From positions 52,831,217-52,895,216 of the forward strand of contig CP141139.1 of the NCBI GenBank assembly GCA_035236585.1: a stretch of DNA of 64,000 bases, written 5' to 3'. The translations under genes were made by a program, and so were the position numbers. This stretch comes from Warburgia ugandensis. Taxonomy: Eukaryota > Streptophyta > Magnoliopsida > Canellales > Canellaceae. Shown piece by piece: positions 41,055 through 54,163 of this stretch; the stretch's first letter is position 1, and every line of letters starts with the position of its first letter. A model generated the notes under the pieces. That model was not told the origin of the DNA. It worked only from the letters and a program-made list of their open reading frames with translations, and did no database searches.

Positions 41055-41733
41055 TGATGTAAGACAAAATGGCCTAATCTATATGCTAAGAACATACTAG
41101 AATTTAATTTAAATAATAAAAATATAAATTAAACTACCATTAGGATTTTTAATATGCAAAAAAAAAAGCCTTAATAAGCATGAATGGCCTACAACAAATT
41201 ACAAGATCTACAAATCATCCCTGATCTCTACTGATTAAGTAAAATCAAAGTTTTAATCTGAATCATCCTTTTGATTGATGAATGATTTTGATTAAGTTTT
41301 AGATCTAGGGTTTTAGGAATTTAATGTAAAATAATAATTATAGATTATACCTACATAGATCATGTAACCGTAAATAGCACAAAAATCCTCAATTAAAAGA
41401 TAAAGTAAAAAAATATTGACTTACAAAACAAGATGAAACAATATTAATTTGACCTAGAATTGAACGCAACTTCATGCCCACGAGAAGAATGCTAGTTTGA
41501 AGAATCCACCAAGTCTAATAAGATGTTCATTCAATATTCATCAAAACTCCTTACACAAAAGAGAAAAGGATCTTAAGTAGGGGACATCTAACCCTAATCT
41601 AAGAAAAAAGGCAAAATTGCCCCTACTTAAGTCACAACACACTAAGAAACTTAATGCCCTCGATGGTAAATATCCAAAGTAAAATTAAGCTATAAGATAA
41701 AAGAAAAGAAAATTGGGATGATGGCCCCCATCA
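41055..41733 (-). mobile_element. Copia-type LTR flanked by PBS and PPT
   Basis: 679 bp with TGATG at one end and CATCA at the other. On the minus strand, AACTAGGGAGAT precedes the LTR at 41734-41745, like the GGGAGAT polypurine tract of copia elements. A PBS follows it at 41053. The 5-bp flanks differ (AAATT and ATCTC), so it is not a simple solo LTR. Confidence 0.6.
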
Positions 41734-41892
41734 ATCTCCCTAGTTGAAAAGACTTCAACCATGTTGAAATAGGAACCTCGAACCTCCCAAGTGCATGTGT
41801 GCCCAATGCGGGGTCTTCAAATACATTCACTTGGCTCATCAATAAAAGCCCTCAATGTATGTAGCTTTCCAATGCGTGGTCTTCAAATAGTG
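41734..41892 (-). other. Pre-PPT segment of a copia-type element, with a duplicated motif
   Basis: The PPT lies at its left end. CCAATGCGGGGTCTTCAAATA near 41795 recurs as CCAATGCGTGGTCTTCAAATA near 41869, about 74 bases apart. There is no coding signature. Confidence 0.45.
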
Positions 41893-43707
41893 CCTTATTA
41901 AGTATTCAATTTTGGCCAAAATACCCTTAATCTAGCATCTAATTAGATCATCTAAGCAATCAATTTTGAAATTTTGCATTGGAGCTCTAATTAACCATCC
42001 AACGGTTTAGATGATTCTAATTTGATCCTATGTTGCAGATCAATCAAATCAAAATTGAATGCTCCATATCAACTCGAATGAATTAGATCAAGAATGAGGA
42101 AACTTCCTAGAAAAGGAGGAAATTGAAGATAATCAAGACATTAATTACAAAAATCTGGATAAGGGAGAAAGAGATTGAATTTGAAGCAAACACAAACTCT
42201 CATGGAAAGATTATATAAAGAAGAAAGGAGGTGCATGGGCAAGAGGTTAGGCATCGAGGGTGGATCTCTCCCCCTCTACTATCACTCTCCATCTCCCACT
42301 TCTCACTTTCTCTCACCTCTCCTCTCAGCTCTCTTTTTCTCTCATTCTCTCTATCTTTTTTTTCTTTTTTCCCATTACTGCTCTTTCCCTGGTTTTTACT
42401 GCTACCACTCTTTCCATGGTTTTCTTAGGACTCATTCTTCCCAGTCTTCCCTCCACTGCAGAAAACCCAACTCAGTTTTCTCCCTCACACCTAGCCTTCC
42501 CCATCTTTCCCTTTCTCTGCTTCTCTTTCAACTTCTCCATCTCTCTCCTTCCCTCACCTCGTTGCTGCACCCCCTATCACTGCTCTTTCTCTCTCTCGTT
42601 GTTCCCACCACAAGATAGTTACCACTCGACACAGCTTCTCTGCCTCCTTCCCTCTCTATATTGCGGACGAAGCCAACAGCACCAGCATCTCCCTATTTCT
42701 CTGTCTTCTTCAGCCTACACAGCACCAGCCAGTGAGTCGTCTCTCTCTTCTTCTCTACTACTACTGTTATTGCTGCTGCTGCTCTCTCTCTCTCTCTCTC
42801 CTGACATCCCTCTTTCTTCTCCCTATTCACCATTCAACCCAAAAGAGAAAACCTGACAAGGATTTTCTCTATTTTTATTTTCCTTCTCCTCTTCTTCCCT
42901 CCAGCTCCTCTCTTTCCCCCCTGCTTCACCTTTGTCTTCCCCTTCTTTGTCTAGATTTTCTCTATTTTCGATTAGAACAAAAAAATGGAAAATTTTCATT
43001 TTTACCCTTTGCCCTTTAAATAAAATTCCTTATGTATTCTCATTTTAATTCCATCTGTGTCCCTATTTCTATTCTAGTTTTCTTTATCCCTATTTTGTCT
43101 ATCCAAGAATAGCATAATCCAAATTTGTTTTAATTAAGCTTAACCTAATCAACAGTAAGGCTTAACAAATAGGATCTCTTCAATTCTTGATCTTTTTCAT
43201 ATCAGATTTCAAATCCCTCTTTAGATCTTATTCTTAAGATACTTCCTAGATTATTCATTACTTCTAATCTTAAATCTTAAATCAAATTGATCTAAGCCAT
43301 CCAAAACCCAAAATCACTCTTAAGCTTAGATCTTCCAAATTTTGGAGAATCTACTCAATCCAACCGTCAGATCTTTAATCTAAAGTACCAGTGAGAGATT
43401 GATTAAGGACGATCAAAGTTTTTTATATTAGATTTGGAGAACTTTTCATAATCAAGCTAGGGAAGTAGATTTTATTTGTTTTCTAGTTAATTTTTTTATC
43501 TTTTTGAATTTGAATTTTTGTAATTTTCATTGGATAAATAGATTTTAGTTTATAATTGATTATTAGTTAATTTTTTATATATTTTATTTTTAGATAATTA
43601 AATTTTATTTAAACTCCATCTTTTTAAGTCGAGTTCTTGTGGGATCAACCTGTACTTGCATTACCTATACTACAATAGTCTGTGCACTTGTGGTAATATA
43701 ATCAACA
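41893..43707 (+). mobile_element. 5' LTR of element 2 (left-truncated)
   Basis: Matches the 3' LTR from about 59070 on (GTATTCAATTTTGGCCAAAA-like start). It shares the TATA box, pyrimidine-rich leader, CCTGATCTTG/CTTGATCTTT-type stretches and the end AATCAACA. The first 1.5 kb of the LTR is missing. Long Ser/Leu/Pro frames at 42175-43019 come from the CT-rich leader and are not genes. Confidence 0.75.
42212..42220 (+). promoter_or_regulatory. LTR TATA box, element 2 5' LTR
   Basis: TATATAAAG is conserved at 59455-59463 in the 3' LTR, in the shared context TTGGAAAGAT or ATGGAAAGAT. A CT-rich leader follows about 50 bases later. Confidence 0.6.
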
Positions 43708-43713
43708 AGTTTT

Positions 43714-43731
43714 TAGAACCATGTTTGGGGA
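43714..43731 (+). other. Primer-binding site of element 2
   Basis: TAGAACCATGTTTGGGGA plus CCTGC, a decayed form of TGGCGCCGTTGCCGGGGA, begins six bases after the LTR end. Confidence 0.65.
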
Positions 43732-44096
43732 CCTGCAATAAGGTTTTCATAAATTTTAATAAAAAATTTAAAATTTTTCTAAAATTTCCAAAATTTTAAA
43801 AAAATTAAAAAATCATAAATTTTAAGAATTGCATTATTTTAGTATTTTTAGTTAAATTTTTTAATTTTTCTTATTGCATAATCACTCTTTCCTAAATTTG
43901 GTACTGATTGTTATTTTTTATTTTTAGGAAATTGGAAAGTGAACAAATTGGCAAGTGGAGCCTCATCAAATAAATACAATATACCTGCTTTCTTAAAGTA
44001 AAATTTTTCATTTTTCTTTTTGAGAGAATCTTATAGTTAAGCACATTGTAACTTGCAATTTTAATTTCAATTTTAAAAGGGTTGTATTAAAACAAG

Positions 44097-44125
44097 CAAG
44101 TGTGGGATAAGGTGGCCCACACTTG
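44097..44125 (+). other. Leader hairpin, copy C
   Basis: CAAGTGTGGG and CCCACACTTG form a 10-bp stem over a loop with GGTGG, 366 bases after the PBS. Confidence 0.7.
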
Positions 44126-44984
44126 ATCATCAACAAAAACCCCACTATAAGTTTTTCTCACACTTTTTAATTTATAAATTAGGGTTTGCATTATTAGAGT
44201 GAATTTGCATTATTTGATAATTTAATTGCATATACAAAGCCTATTTTATAATTATTGCATTTTAGAGTTTTGCATTAGTTTATTTTTTTTAATTACAGTC
44301 TTAGGACACACTTATTGCTTTAAGGTGATTTTTATGTTGATCAAACTGCTATAGATTGTGGACATTAATTAGTATAGGCACACAACCCCACAAGATCAAG
44401 GGTGAATTTCATCACCGCCTCTTGGCCCACCTAGGACAATTTAAAGTTAATTAAAAGAGACCTATATAGTTATCACATGCTCGTAGGACCCTCTTAATAG
44501 AACGCGATCTATTGTCACTTCAGTGGCTTCTGATCACTATGGTTATAGTGGGTGTCTTAAAATCCAAGTGACTTCCTTATGCCTTTCATTTATGTTAGTT
44601 GAGGTCTAAATGCCTCCTAACATGAGGATTGCATTAACCACCTTAGAGTAGAACCTAACTGGTAAGTAGGAGTCAAATTTGAAAGAGAGAGTGCTAGATT
44701 AGGCTAATCTAAAAGCATCATCCCCACATAAATTTAAGAAAATCAAAATATTTCTACTTGTTAGCCTTAGGGATGTTTGAATATTGTGCTCTATCATTAC
44801 CCATCATTCTACATTGCATTATTTAGGATAGTTTTTCACAAAAGTTACAAAAAAAAAAGTACTCATTCGTTGCATACAACAATTCATTTTGTTGTTTATA
44901 AAGATTGATTACAATGACTTATCAAGAAGATATAGATAAAGTATGATTCGTACATGGGATAGGTTATTTGCCTCAAAGTAAGAT

Positions 44985-46560
44985 ATTGAGTCATATACAG
45001 AACCTTAGTACAACAATTGCTATGCTTATTCTGAACCTCAATATTCTAATTCTACATGGCCATATAGCTCTACATATAATGATTATTATCAGGAGCCAAT
45101 GGATGCACCTCATACATTCACAAGACCTAGCAATAACTACTATGTTGAGACAAATTATTAAGACTATAATAGATAGGTTAGGCATCATGAGCAACTATGG
45201 TCTCAAGATTATCAACCATATTAGGAAGAACCAGAATGGTCCTACCCTAATCAACAAATTATCATGAAAATAAGGGACAACAATAATGGTTTCAACCTAA
45301 TCAATCCTTTCCCAGTAGTCCTATGACTCTGTACGAGTCTTTCAACCTTCAACACAAAAGGAAGACACATTCGACGAGACCCTTAGGTTATTTTCAGAAT
45401 CGACTAAACAATGTCTTTAAGAGATGGGTCAATTACATGCTACATTAATGGAAAGGATTAGAGATTTTGAACCAAATGGGAATAATAATGAGCATTTATT
45501 AGAATGATATGATGGAAATTTTATGTGATGATTCTAAAATACAAAGTCCCAACCTTCCACAAAAACCTCTAAAATAGATATAATCAAGGTAGACCTAAGT
45601 CATTGTTATGATTTTGATGAAGAGGCATCCATTGAGGAAGATAATGAATCCTTAGAAACCTCGAACCCAAAACCACTCAATTTGAGTCCTACTTATTTTT
45701 ATGAAATTAATGAAGGCACATCCATTGAAGAGGTGAAGGAATTGTTGGAGATTTTGCCACTAATGAACACTTCTCAATGGCAAGCCAGAGTAGAACCCCC
45801 TACTGAGCCGGTTATTCTAATTGAGCCTTGTAATATAGATAATGTACCAAATTGGGACCGATAAACCTTATTTGAATAACCATTAGATAAGAATTTAGGC
45901 CCACCTAAAATATTACATGTATCTGTAAAACAGGAAGAGAAAGAGTCCATTGATGTACTATCCCTACATCAACCAACTATGAGGTACACATTAGAAAATA
46001 ATCAGGGTTTAAGCAAAACCATGTTCCCTCTTCTATTAATACAAGAACAACCTTTTTAGGAAGGGCAGAGTTAGCTTATTCACTAATTCTAAGACAATGT
46101 AAGGGAAAAGGAGGAAAATAAATGAAATACAATGGTCATTATTATCCTTAAATTTGGTCAAGAAAAGGACCATCCACCTGCATACGGTCCAACAGAATTT
46201 AAATTCATGGTAGTTCACATTGTCATAATAATACCACCACCTAAATTTTCAAGGTGGAGAAAATATATTGACTACCGTGAAATTTTGAAGATAGGGGATC
46301 ATCAGAGTGGTCCCACTCAATTTACAATCATGGCAGTCTACTGTGACATAATGCTATCATCACCAAAATTTTTAGGGTGAATGAAATACATAGACTATCA
46401 CGAGATTCTAAAGTGGCATGAGAAATCATGCCCTTTCATTGTTAGGGTTAGGAAAATTGAGTACTAGCTAAGTCGAGATTAGGGTACATTAGGATATATG
46501 TAGCTGAAGACATGAAACTTAACGCTCACTGGAAGGCAACCTAGAGTTTTTAAGAAAGTC
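44985..46560 (+). pseudogene. Gag-like protein of element 2, frameshifted
   Basis: Same order as in element 1. Tyr-rich part (SSTYNDYYQEPMDAP, RPSNNYYVETNY, RHHEQLWSQDYQPY) is followed by LNLSPTYFYEINEGTSIEEV and LLEILPLMNTSQWQARVEPP. Next come IEPCNIDNVPNWD and RYTLENNQGLSKTM. Two adjacent copies of the GPT..F through PKF to IDY-EILK module follow, at 46183-46290 and 46309-46426. This copy keeps LMNTSQWQARV in frame where element 1 is shifted. Several stops remain. Role as gag is inferred from position. Confidence 0.65.
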
Positions 46561-47103
46561 TCAGTTTTCTACATCACCCATATTCAATTTATGTGACACC
46601 TCGGGCTTTTATAAACCTTTTTCCCAAATTAATAATAATAATATGTTTCTAAGAAAAATAGACAGGATCCCTAAAATTGAAAACTCAAAATCCATAAATT
46701 TTGCACAATGTTAAAAGAATTAACCGAAAACGAAAACCTTGGGGTCAACCGCATTCCAAAACTACAACAATAAATAAAATCAAATCCAAATACTTTGAGC
46801 ATGCTTGGTTTAAAACCAGGATAAATACATAAGCTCAACAAACACAGTAATAAATCAAATAAAAAAGCCACCAGGTTCCATCCATGATCACCACAACAAC
46901 TACATATGTAATTAAACGTACACTACACAATGGTATGGATCTAATCTATCCAAATATGAAAATATCCAAGTAAAGTCCCAAAGGTCTAATACAAGTCTAA
47001 GAGGCGTACACTAATCTATCTCCGAATACAAAAAGTGGATAGTCCCCAGGTCCTCGCCCAAATCAATAATACTCCACCCACTTTTCTTTCTGACTCTCCA
47101 AAT

Positions 47104-47135
47104 CTAAGGCATTGCAAAACAAAGAAATGCCTTAG
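47104..47135 (-). other. LTR stem-loop, left copy
   Basis: CTAAGGCATT and AATGCCTTAG pair perfectly (10 bp) around a 12-base loop. In element sense it follows ACACAAGCAAAGCTTG. Confidence 0.85.
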
Positions 47136-48769
47136 CAAGCTTTGCTTGTGTAGGTGATCACATTCAATTAAAGCTTAATAAAATCACATGGTAAATCTCA
47201 TTTAATAATCATATATAAGGCACGTTAAATAATCGGACGCTCATAATGGAGTAACATATGAAAACCATATATCTTCACAAATAGGTATCAAGTCAAATCA
47301 TGATAGTATGCAAGGCATGATAAAAACATAAATGTGTGTCCGTCAAAATAATAAGAGTCCATGTCCACAAAATAATATGCATGCAAGTCATGGTAAATAG
47401 GGCACTGTATCAAAAACAACCCTAAGAGTATCTCATAACGCTCAATCACTAGTGATGAGTACTCATACCAACCCTGGGTCCCCCTCGTGCAACCCACATC
47501 AGCCCCCGAAGTCCCTCATGGCCTAGGCCCGGCTTGCCTTGGTTTACCTCACATATAAATCCACATGAGCATACAAAATAATAGTATGGGCTACAATGCA
47601 GTAGTGGCAACCCTACCAGGATTTGAACCACTACCATTCCTTGTCAACTCCTAAATGGGAGACTTTCTCCATCCCCATGGGAAGGAATGGACCTGTAGGG
47701 GTGACTACCCATGATACCACTACCTATGTACGTGGCCCTGTACCACTCAAGGGCGATATCTAATCATCATCATCACAAAGTTAGAGGGCGGGTGGCCAAC
47801 CCTATAACCCTCCTAGCATAGTACCCACCTGATGGAAGCACGCATCATAAATCATGGAAAGACTCCATAAAATAATCTCAATAAATACGATCAAAGCTTG
47901 TGATAAATACAATATATCACGTGTAAAACATGGTTATTCACAAAAATGGAATGTTATACTACCAGTAAGAAGTAGGAACACATTGATGTGATCATGAGAA
48001 GACACAAAAACACATGCCTCAAGAACTTTAGAAAACAGGTCATGGTTACTGAAATCACAAAGAAACATCGAATGAAATCACCTACCTTGATAAATGTGGT
48101 ACTCCAATCAGACGCGTAAGCTATATCATGTTGTGCACCCTGATATACCTATCACATCATAAGTCATCAATTACTTGATGTTCTCACATCTCAAATAAAT
48201 AGCTCCAAGTGATAACCTCTTGATCTAGTAGTTAATTCTAGACTAATGACCAAGATCATCTAATTAATCCTCCATTAGGGCAATCCTGAGCTAGATGTTT
48301 GTCTTCCTAACCTCTAGACCGTCATATGTCATTTTCAATTTCAATCCTACTCATTTTCATCATGATCCATTAAATTTCTATTTCGTTTAGTGATTCACTT
48401 ATATCTTTATGATTACGCATCGATCTGATGGTCAGATCACTCTCTAATCAACAGTCGTGATCACTTTTCTTGGCAATTCAATGAGATCTACTCTCCTAAT
48501 CCCCTAGATCATCCCATATTTGATGTATACCATCAAGGTCTGAGGCATGATCATACATTGATCGGCCTGATCTAGGTCATCTAATAGTATTTAGTAGTTT
48601 AACTATTTAAAAGGTGCTCCAAGCTAGGTTTTTATCTTGAATCTAGGTCTGCGTCATCGAGACGATGGCAACGTCTCTTTCGGATCACAATTTGGACCTC
48701 TGTAGCCCCTAAAAACACATTTTTTGTGAATGAATGGATCAGAAAGATCCAAAAATCAAGAAAAAGTTG

Positions 48770-48925
48770 CACCGCACGTGACGCGCGTGTGCTGTCTGCA
48801 TGTGCGTGTATAGCCGCCTGCGCGGCATGTCGTACGTGTGTCTCACACGTGGCCCACTACGTGTCTCGCATGCGCTCATCGCCCGATGCACCCGCGTGCT
48901 TCGCCGCCCATGTGTACCGTCAAGC
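48770..48925. repeat. CpG-rich alternating purine/pyrimidine block, left LTR
   Basis: Dense GCATG, CGTG, ACGCGCG and TGCGCG motifs stand out in otherwise AT-rich LTR sequence. The short Cys/Ala/Arg-rich frames here are not genes. Confidence 0.7.
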
Positions 48926-49850
48926 TGTCGGTATTGGGTGTCGTCGCCATGAATGACAACAGGCTGGCTGCAGTTGCCGGAGATGGGCTGGACTCCAATC
49001 GTCGCCAGAGTCTCTTAAGTGTCCAAATGGTGTGATTTTTGCACCGTTTTGCTCAGTTTTGTATAGATCCCATTTTAAAGCTCCATTTTAACAAATTCCA
49101 TCATTATCTTACGTTTTTACACGATTTTCATCATGTTCCTAAAAATCTTCTTCTTACTGTTTTCTTGGTTTTTAGCGTCCCTAGCCATCCGATTACCATA
49201 AAAATTCATGGGTTTGTTTTTAGTGTTACCACACATAAGATGAAAGGTTCAGATCATCCATCTGACACTGTTTTATTGGGTTATTTTTGCAAAAATAGTT
49301 AATCCATGCACTCACTGAAAAGATGACATTCCACGTCAATTTTTGGCACTAAAAATGTTAAACTCAATGTAAGAAGGGGAAAATAGTGGAGGGTGGCTTA
49401 CCTTGGTCAGGCCGACTAGAACAAGAGCTTCTCGTCCACGTGCACATCGAAGGGGGCTATCCACGTTGTTATCGACGTTTAGCGTCGTCGCCATCATTGG
49501 TGTCATGGGAGCTGAGGGAGGAAAGGTTTTGGTTGTGCGAGAAATAGGGCAAGCTTTTAAAGCCTCATTCGTGGGTTCCCGTGCCCAGTCTGTGGGCCCC
49601 ACGCATATTTACTATTTTACCCCCTTTGCCATTTAATTAAATACCATAATTAAAATAATTAGCCATTCTTCCTTCGATCTCCGATTTTAGCATTCTTAGT
49701 GGCGTTGGATTCCATTTTCCTAGCACATTCCAATTATTGAGGTTTTAACTAGTGATTTAATCTCTAAAATTCTAAGTTACACAATTAACTCAATTTTGTA
49801 AAATTCCACAAATCATGCATTTTTAGAATTTAAAAATGGTGGATATTACA

Positions 49851-49863
49851 TCCTACCCACCTT
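49851..49863 (-). other. Polypurine tract of the nested element
   Basis: On the minus strand AAGGTGGGTAGGA ends exactly where the 3' LTR (TGTAATATCCACC) begins. Confidence 0.75.
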
Positions 49864-50275
49864 ATAGAAAATTTTGTCCTCAAAATTCTTTCCATGTCAT
49901 TCCTTAACAATTCTAGAAACATCCCCATATGGTATCATAAGACCCACATATGGTATCATCATTTCAGAGTCAATGTTTATAAACAATATCATATCACGTT
50001 ATCTCCTCATATAACAACTCACATATATAAACCAACGTATGATTCAAACCATTCAGAATCTGATACTTATATTGTGGTTAGAACACATCACAATCACATG
50101 TAATGCAATTTACATAAATCATTTGTTTACATCTTTAGCATAAATTAATCACCATGTCAACAAAATTGAAATGCCACAACTCACATATAGGCAATTCTAT
50201 GTCAAATCCATTGTAGCACATATTACCTCATCATTAGGCAATGTATATTCATCAATCCATATCACATCAACTCCT

Positions 50276-50455
50276 GAACAGGTAATATATGCCAATCAAA
50301 ATTAGTGCATATTTGCTCACCAACAGGTAATCATATGTTAATCAAAATCAGTGCATACCAAATCAGTAATAGGCAATCATGTGCCAATAAAAAATTAGAG
50401 CATGCCAGCTTAGTAACAAGCAATCACATGCTAATAAAAAATCCAGTCCACAGCA
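50276..50455 (-). repeat. Four tandem 45-47-bp repeats in the 3' untranslated part
   Basis: On the plus strand each unit has a GGTAAT/GGCAAT start, an ATATGCCAAT or ATGTGCCAAT variant, AAAA, and a GTGCATA/AGCATGC end. Units start at 50281, 50326, 50372 and 50419. Confidence 0.7.
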
Positions 50456-50639
50456 CAATCATATTGTGAGTACTTAGAAGGCTACCGGTGCCTCGCGCAC
50501 CCACCCTCTTAGGCCGCCCTCATCAGCTACTCATATGTATAAGCTAAAATTTTGAGCTGATTACACATAAGAAATGTTCTCATACTAAACATACTTTACT
50601 ATCACACTTCTCACCTGCATGAGAAATTGGGCTCCTAAG

Positions 50640-52150
50640 AGTAATATAAGTAGTATCTATGTCACTGCTATGCTGGAGAACTCAATAACCAAACGATAAC
50701 AGTTCACCAGACTAAGAAGATTATCAACCTTAGTCACTAGTTTAGCTAGTCCCAAATCATCACAGTCTCCATAAATAGTATCTCTATCAGTAGAGGTATC
50801 GCGGTCAAGAAAATTCATCTTCTTTGACCAAAATTCTTGCTCACATATATTTATAGTAAATGATAAGTCCTTTAAATACTCAGAATAATACACAAGGACT
50901 TCTTGTACTCATCAAAGTCATGGAATACACAAAAACATTATCCACCACATACTCATGACTCATCCCAATAACTTTCTAAAATTCAGCCCATCATATTCAT
51001 ACACCCTACCAGTGTACTAATTTCATTAATTAATATCACCCTGAGCTTGTAATAATCGTAACAAGTTCCAAAAATTGTCTTAAAGACATATTAGTCACAA
51101 TCCTCAACTAGTGATAACCAGGCCTCAAATCAATATCCACCAATACTATGCACCATCCAAGGCTGATCATATAGATCATCAATATATTATAAAGAATATC
51201 AATTCTCCACTGTGGAGCTATCAAACAATCAATAATCCATGCTTAGCAATAAAAATCTATCTTTCTTCTCACAAAGAGGATTAATGCATCCCATGAAGAC
51301 CCACCAGGTCTAATAATCTCTTGTCAAATAACTACCATAGTTGGAATTCTTCCAATTCAGCCATGACCATCTTGATGGCTCCTTAGGAAATGCCACTATA
51401 TTTGATGCCAAATTAGCATAAAAATCAATCTCTCATGGCGTAAAATCCTAAAACCTCCTCAGGAATATTGTGAATCTTGACACACCCTCTATGTGCTCAA
51501 TTTGTAGCCATTCTCTGTCATCCACAATCATAAAACTAGAGAACTCTGTACATCAGATGAGTACTATATTGCCTTTAAGGCAAGGTTAACACAAATCTCA
51601 ATGATGCCCCTTCTCACTCAAGAGTAAGATCAATAGTTATTTGTCCTCCAACAATGGAATCCATCCCAAGGATGATATCACAATCCCTTAAATTGAGAAC
51701 GATAAAGTCAGTATCTATCCTCTAACTCGTCATCATTTCCACCAGTACTCATTAGAGGTACTTACAAGTTCTAATAACTTGCCAATCAGTGTCATAACCT
51801 CCAACCCAAGGATATTTAAATGCATATAAAGGCACATTCCTTAGGGTGCCCAAACTCAAACTACAAGGGTGACTGGATCCTAAATCAAGGAGGATCTTAG
51901 TATGTCTATCAACAATCAAGAAGGTGCCTCCCTTAACTTGGGTTGAGGTTAATACTTGCTTCAAGTAATGATAATGACAGTCAAAAGCATGATCTACACG
52001 TAATGTAAAGGTATCATAACAAATCATCATTACCAATGTGGGGCCATCTCTGCCTTGTCTCTAATGCCAATCAGTCAAACTCACTGTCCACTGGGACAAT
52101 CTCTAAAGGAATATCTTAACTCTCCATAGTCAAAACATTTAAAGGGTTAC
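50640..52150 (-). pseudogene. Gag-pol remnant of the nested gypsy element
   Basis: Read on the minus strand. A knuckle CFDYGELRYSFRDCPSGQ (52085-52136) is followed by aspartic protease GGTFLIVDRHTKILLDLGSSH (about 51870-51930), its active-site DTG now DLG. Then CDIILGMDSIVGGQ lies near 51670. RT traces include VDIDLRPGYH-like residues (about 51130), FCVFHDFDEYKKS (about 50900) and FWSKKMNFLDRDTSTD (about 50800). RT copies element RNA, and the protease matures the polyprotein. Frame changes and stops occur throughout. After about 50650 the sequence turns noncoding, so RNase H and integrase appear deleted. Confidence 0.65.
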
Positions 52151-54147
52151 CACTGTGATGGCAGCTACTAATGCCATTACTATTGTTGCGGTGGTCCACT
52201 AACTCTAGGACATAGTTGTCCACCTATCTATCCTTACCACTAGTACACATTATGTCTCTCTTCTGTATCCTAACACTGCCTGATCAAATTTTGCTACCTC
52301 AATGGCCTCTACAGTCATATCAATGAAAGGTCTCTTGCCCTTACTAAGCTGACTCGAACTACCCATCTCTGAGTTTTTGCTCTCAATCTGGACCTAAAAG
52401 GATCCCTCTTTACATAGAGGTTATGTCTGCACCTCGTAACCAGTGCAGAATGCCACACAATCATCTGATTCCTCAATACAGTTGTCAACATATGCCAATC
52501 TATTCCTGGTCTCCTTCTTCATGGTGAAGGAGTTAGGACAAGTTTCTTCAACTGAGTCTAATGGTTCAATACCATTGAATCATTTAATTCTTCTCTTCAA
52601 ATGACAAAGTCCCTTAGTTTTCAAAAATACTAATTATAACAAGCTTTCCCAAGGGCCTTCTAGATAAAAGTCTCAGTGGTAGAGGAACACATCTTCTCAA
52701 ATAATCATCCTTAAAATCCTCGTAATTATATTTTTAGTGTCCTCACTTCTGCTATTTCACTTTCTTAAACTAAGGAATTATTTCATGGTCTTATTAATCA
52801 AAATAATTTACAACTCAATTTATTTCACACTCAATGAAAATTATCCTTTATAATACTTCCTTAGTCATCATAAACTGCACTATCATCTCTGTTAGTGTTG
52901 GATGTAAATCAATCATAATTAATTTCATCTCGCCTCATTCACTTCATATGTGTTTTTTTTCTTTCCAGTTGATTTATTACAAAATTATTTCTATTCAAGA
53001 ATTATTCTCACAACTTAGTCATCATGTCCTCAAGGTAACATGCACTTCAAATCATAATTAAAACCCCAAAAACAATTTGTAAGTATTCACTCCCCACTAA
53101 TGTTTGATATCAATATCTTTATAAGCTCAAGAACTCATTAGTTTTTATCTCACCTTATTCTCACATCAATATTCATTCTCCACATCAACTTCAATAAATA
53201 TCTCTCCCTACTTGATTCACATCATTACTATTAACTATTATCATAAAAAGGTTGTTGTCTCCTTCAAGTGCTATGTGTCTCCAATCGTAATTGAAAATCC
53301 TCAGAATGATTCATAGATATTTACTTTCCATTAATGGCTAGCTTTCAACACCTCTTTATACACTAAACTCACCAGTTTTTGTCTCAAAATCAGATATTTC
53401 ATCTATAGGAACACTAGGATCTTATTTCATCAATTGTCAATGATTTTCCCCATATTACAGTTTATTTGTTAAATAAACCTGCTTCAAGTTTCAACCGATA
53501 CCACACTCCTCTCAACTTTCTCAAGTTCTTAATAGTTGTGACCATTTTTTATCCTTCATCATTTTAATCATACTATTATCATAATAAAAATTGTTAGGCT
53601 TTTTCTAACAGTTTACTCACACCGTTCAAGTTAGAACTTGAACTCTCAAAAGCGAATCATATAAAAATATCTATTATCATATAATAATGTTTGCATATGC
53701 AATTATCAATCATACTCCCCATCTAGATTCTATAATATAAGAATCACACACTTTCCCTAGAAGTACATTTCTCGTAATCATGCAAGGATTTAAAATCTCA
53801 TCTTTATTAAAGAAAGTCTGCCAATTCTCATGGCATCAATTATTCACAATAATCATATCTCTATAATTCACACTTAGGAATTACTTTGCCTCAATGGACT
53901 GTATATGTAATATCAGGCCATGTACCATTCAGGCCACTAAGTCTATGTCACGGGCTCCTTGCCCTGAAAACTAGATAGGAATGGCAACTAGTGGAGTGGG
54001 GGTGGACCTAGTCTTCCTTCGAGGAACCATCTATTCAAAGTTTTGATATCACATCATGTAATCATTCCTCTTATCTCAGTCTCATCCTGAACTCATGGGC
54101 TGTCAATCTAATTAGACCCTTAAAGCGGTGATGATGGAATAAACCTG

Positions 54148-54163
54148 GGTTCTGATACCAAAC
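54148..54163 (-). other. Primer-binding site of the nested element
   Basis: On the minus strand the LTR end TGTCACA is followed by GTTTGGTATCAGAACC, close to the initiator tRNA-Met complement TGGTATCAGAGC. Confidence 0.75.

Larger units (their letters stand above)
46592..49850 (-). mobile_element. 3' LTR (element sense) of the nested gypsy element
   Basis: Aligns along its length with 54164-57528. It contains the covarying stem-loop (47104-47135), a GC-rich CpG-dense block (48770-48925) and a region shared with the 9529 LTR (GGCCACCCGC in element sense). Confidence 0.85.

Noticed and set aside
42175-43019. Overlapping frames up to 198 codons, Ser/Leu/Pro-rich
   Set aside because: They arise from the pyrimidine-rich leader of the element 2 LTR. 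Composition is uniform, there is no family motif, and several frames are open at once.
47610-47630. GGTTCAAATCC (minus strand) resembling a tRNA B box in the LTR
   Set aside because: The flanking bases do not form a T-stem, no A box or cloverleaf fits, and the right LTR has drifted.
50276-50455. Possible CRISPR-like array
   Set aside because: The units are contiguous imperfect tandem repeats without spacers of constant length, in a plant retrotransposon tail.
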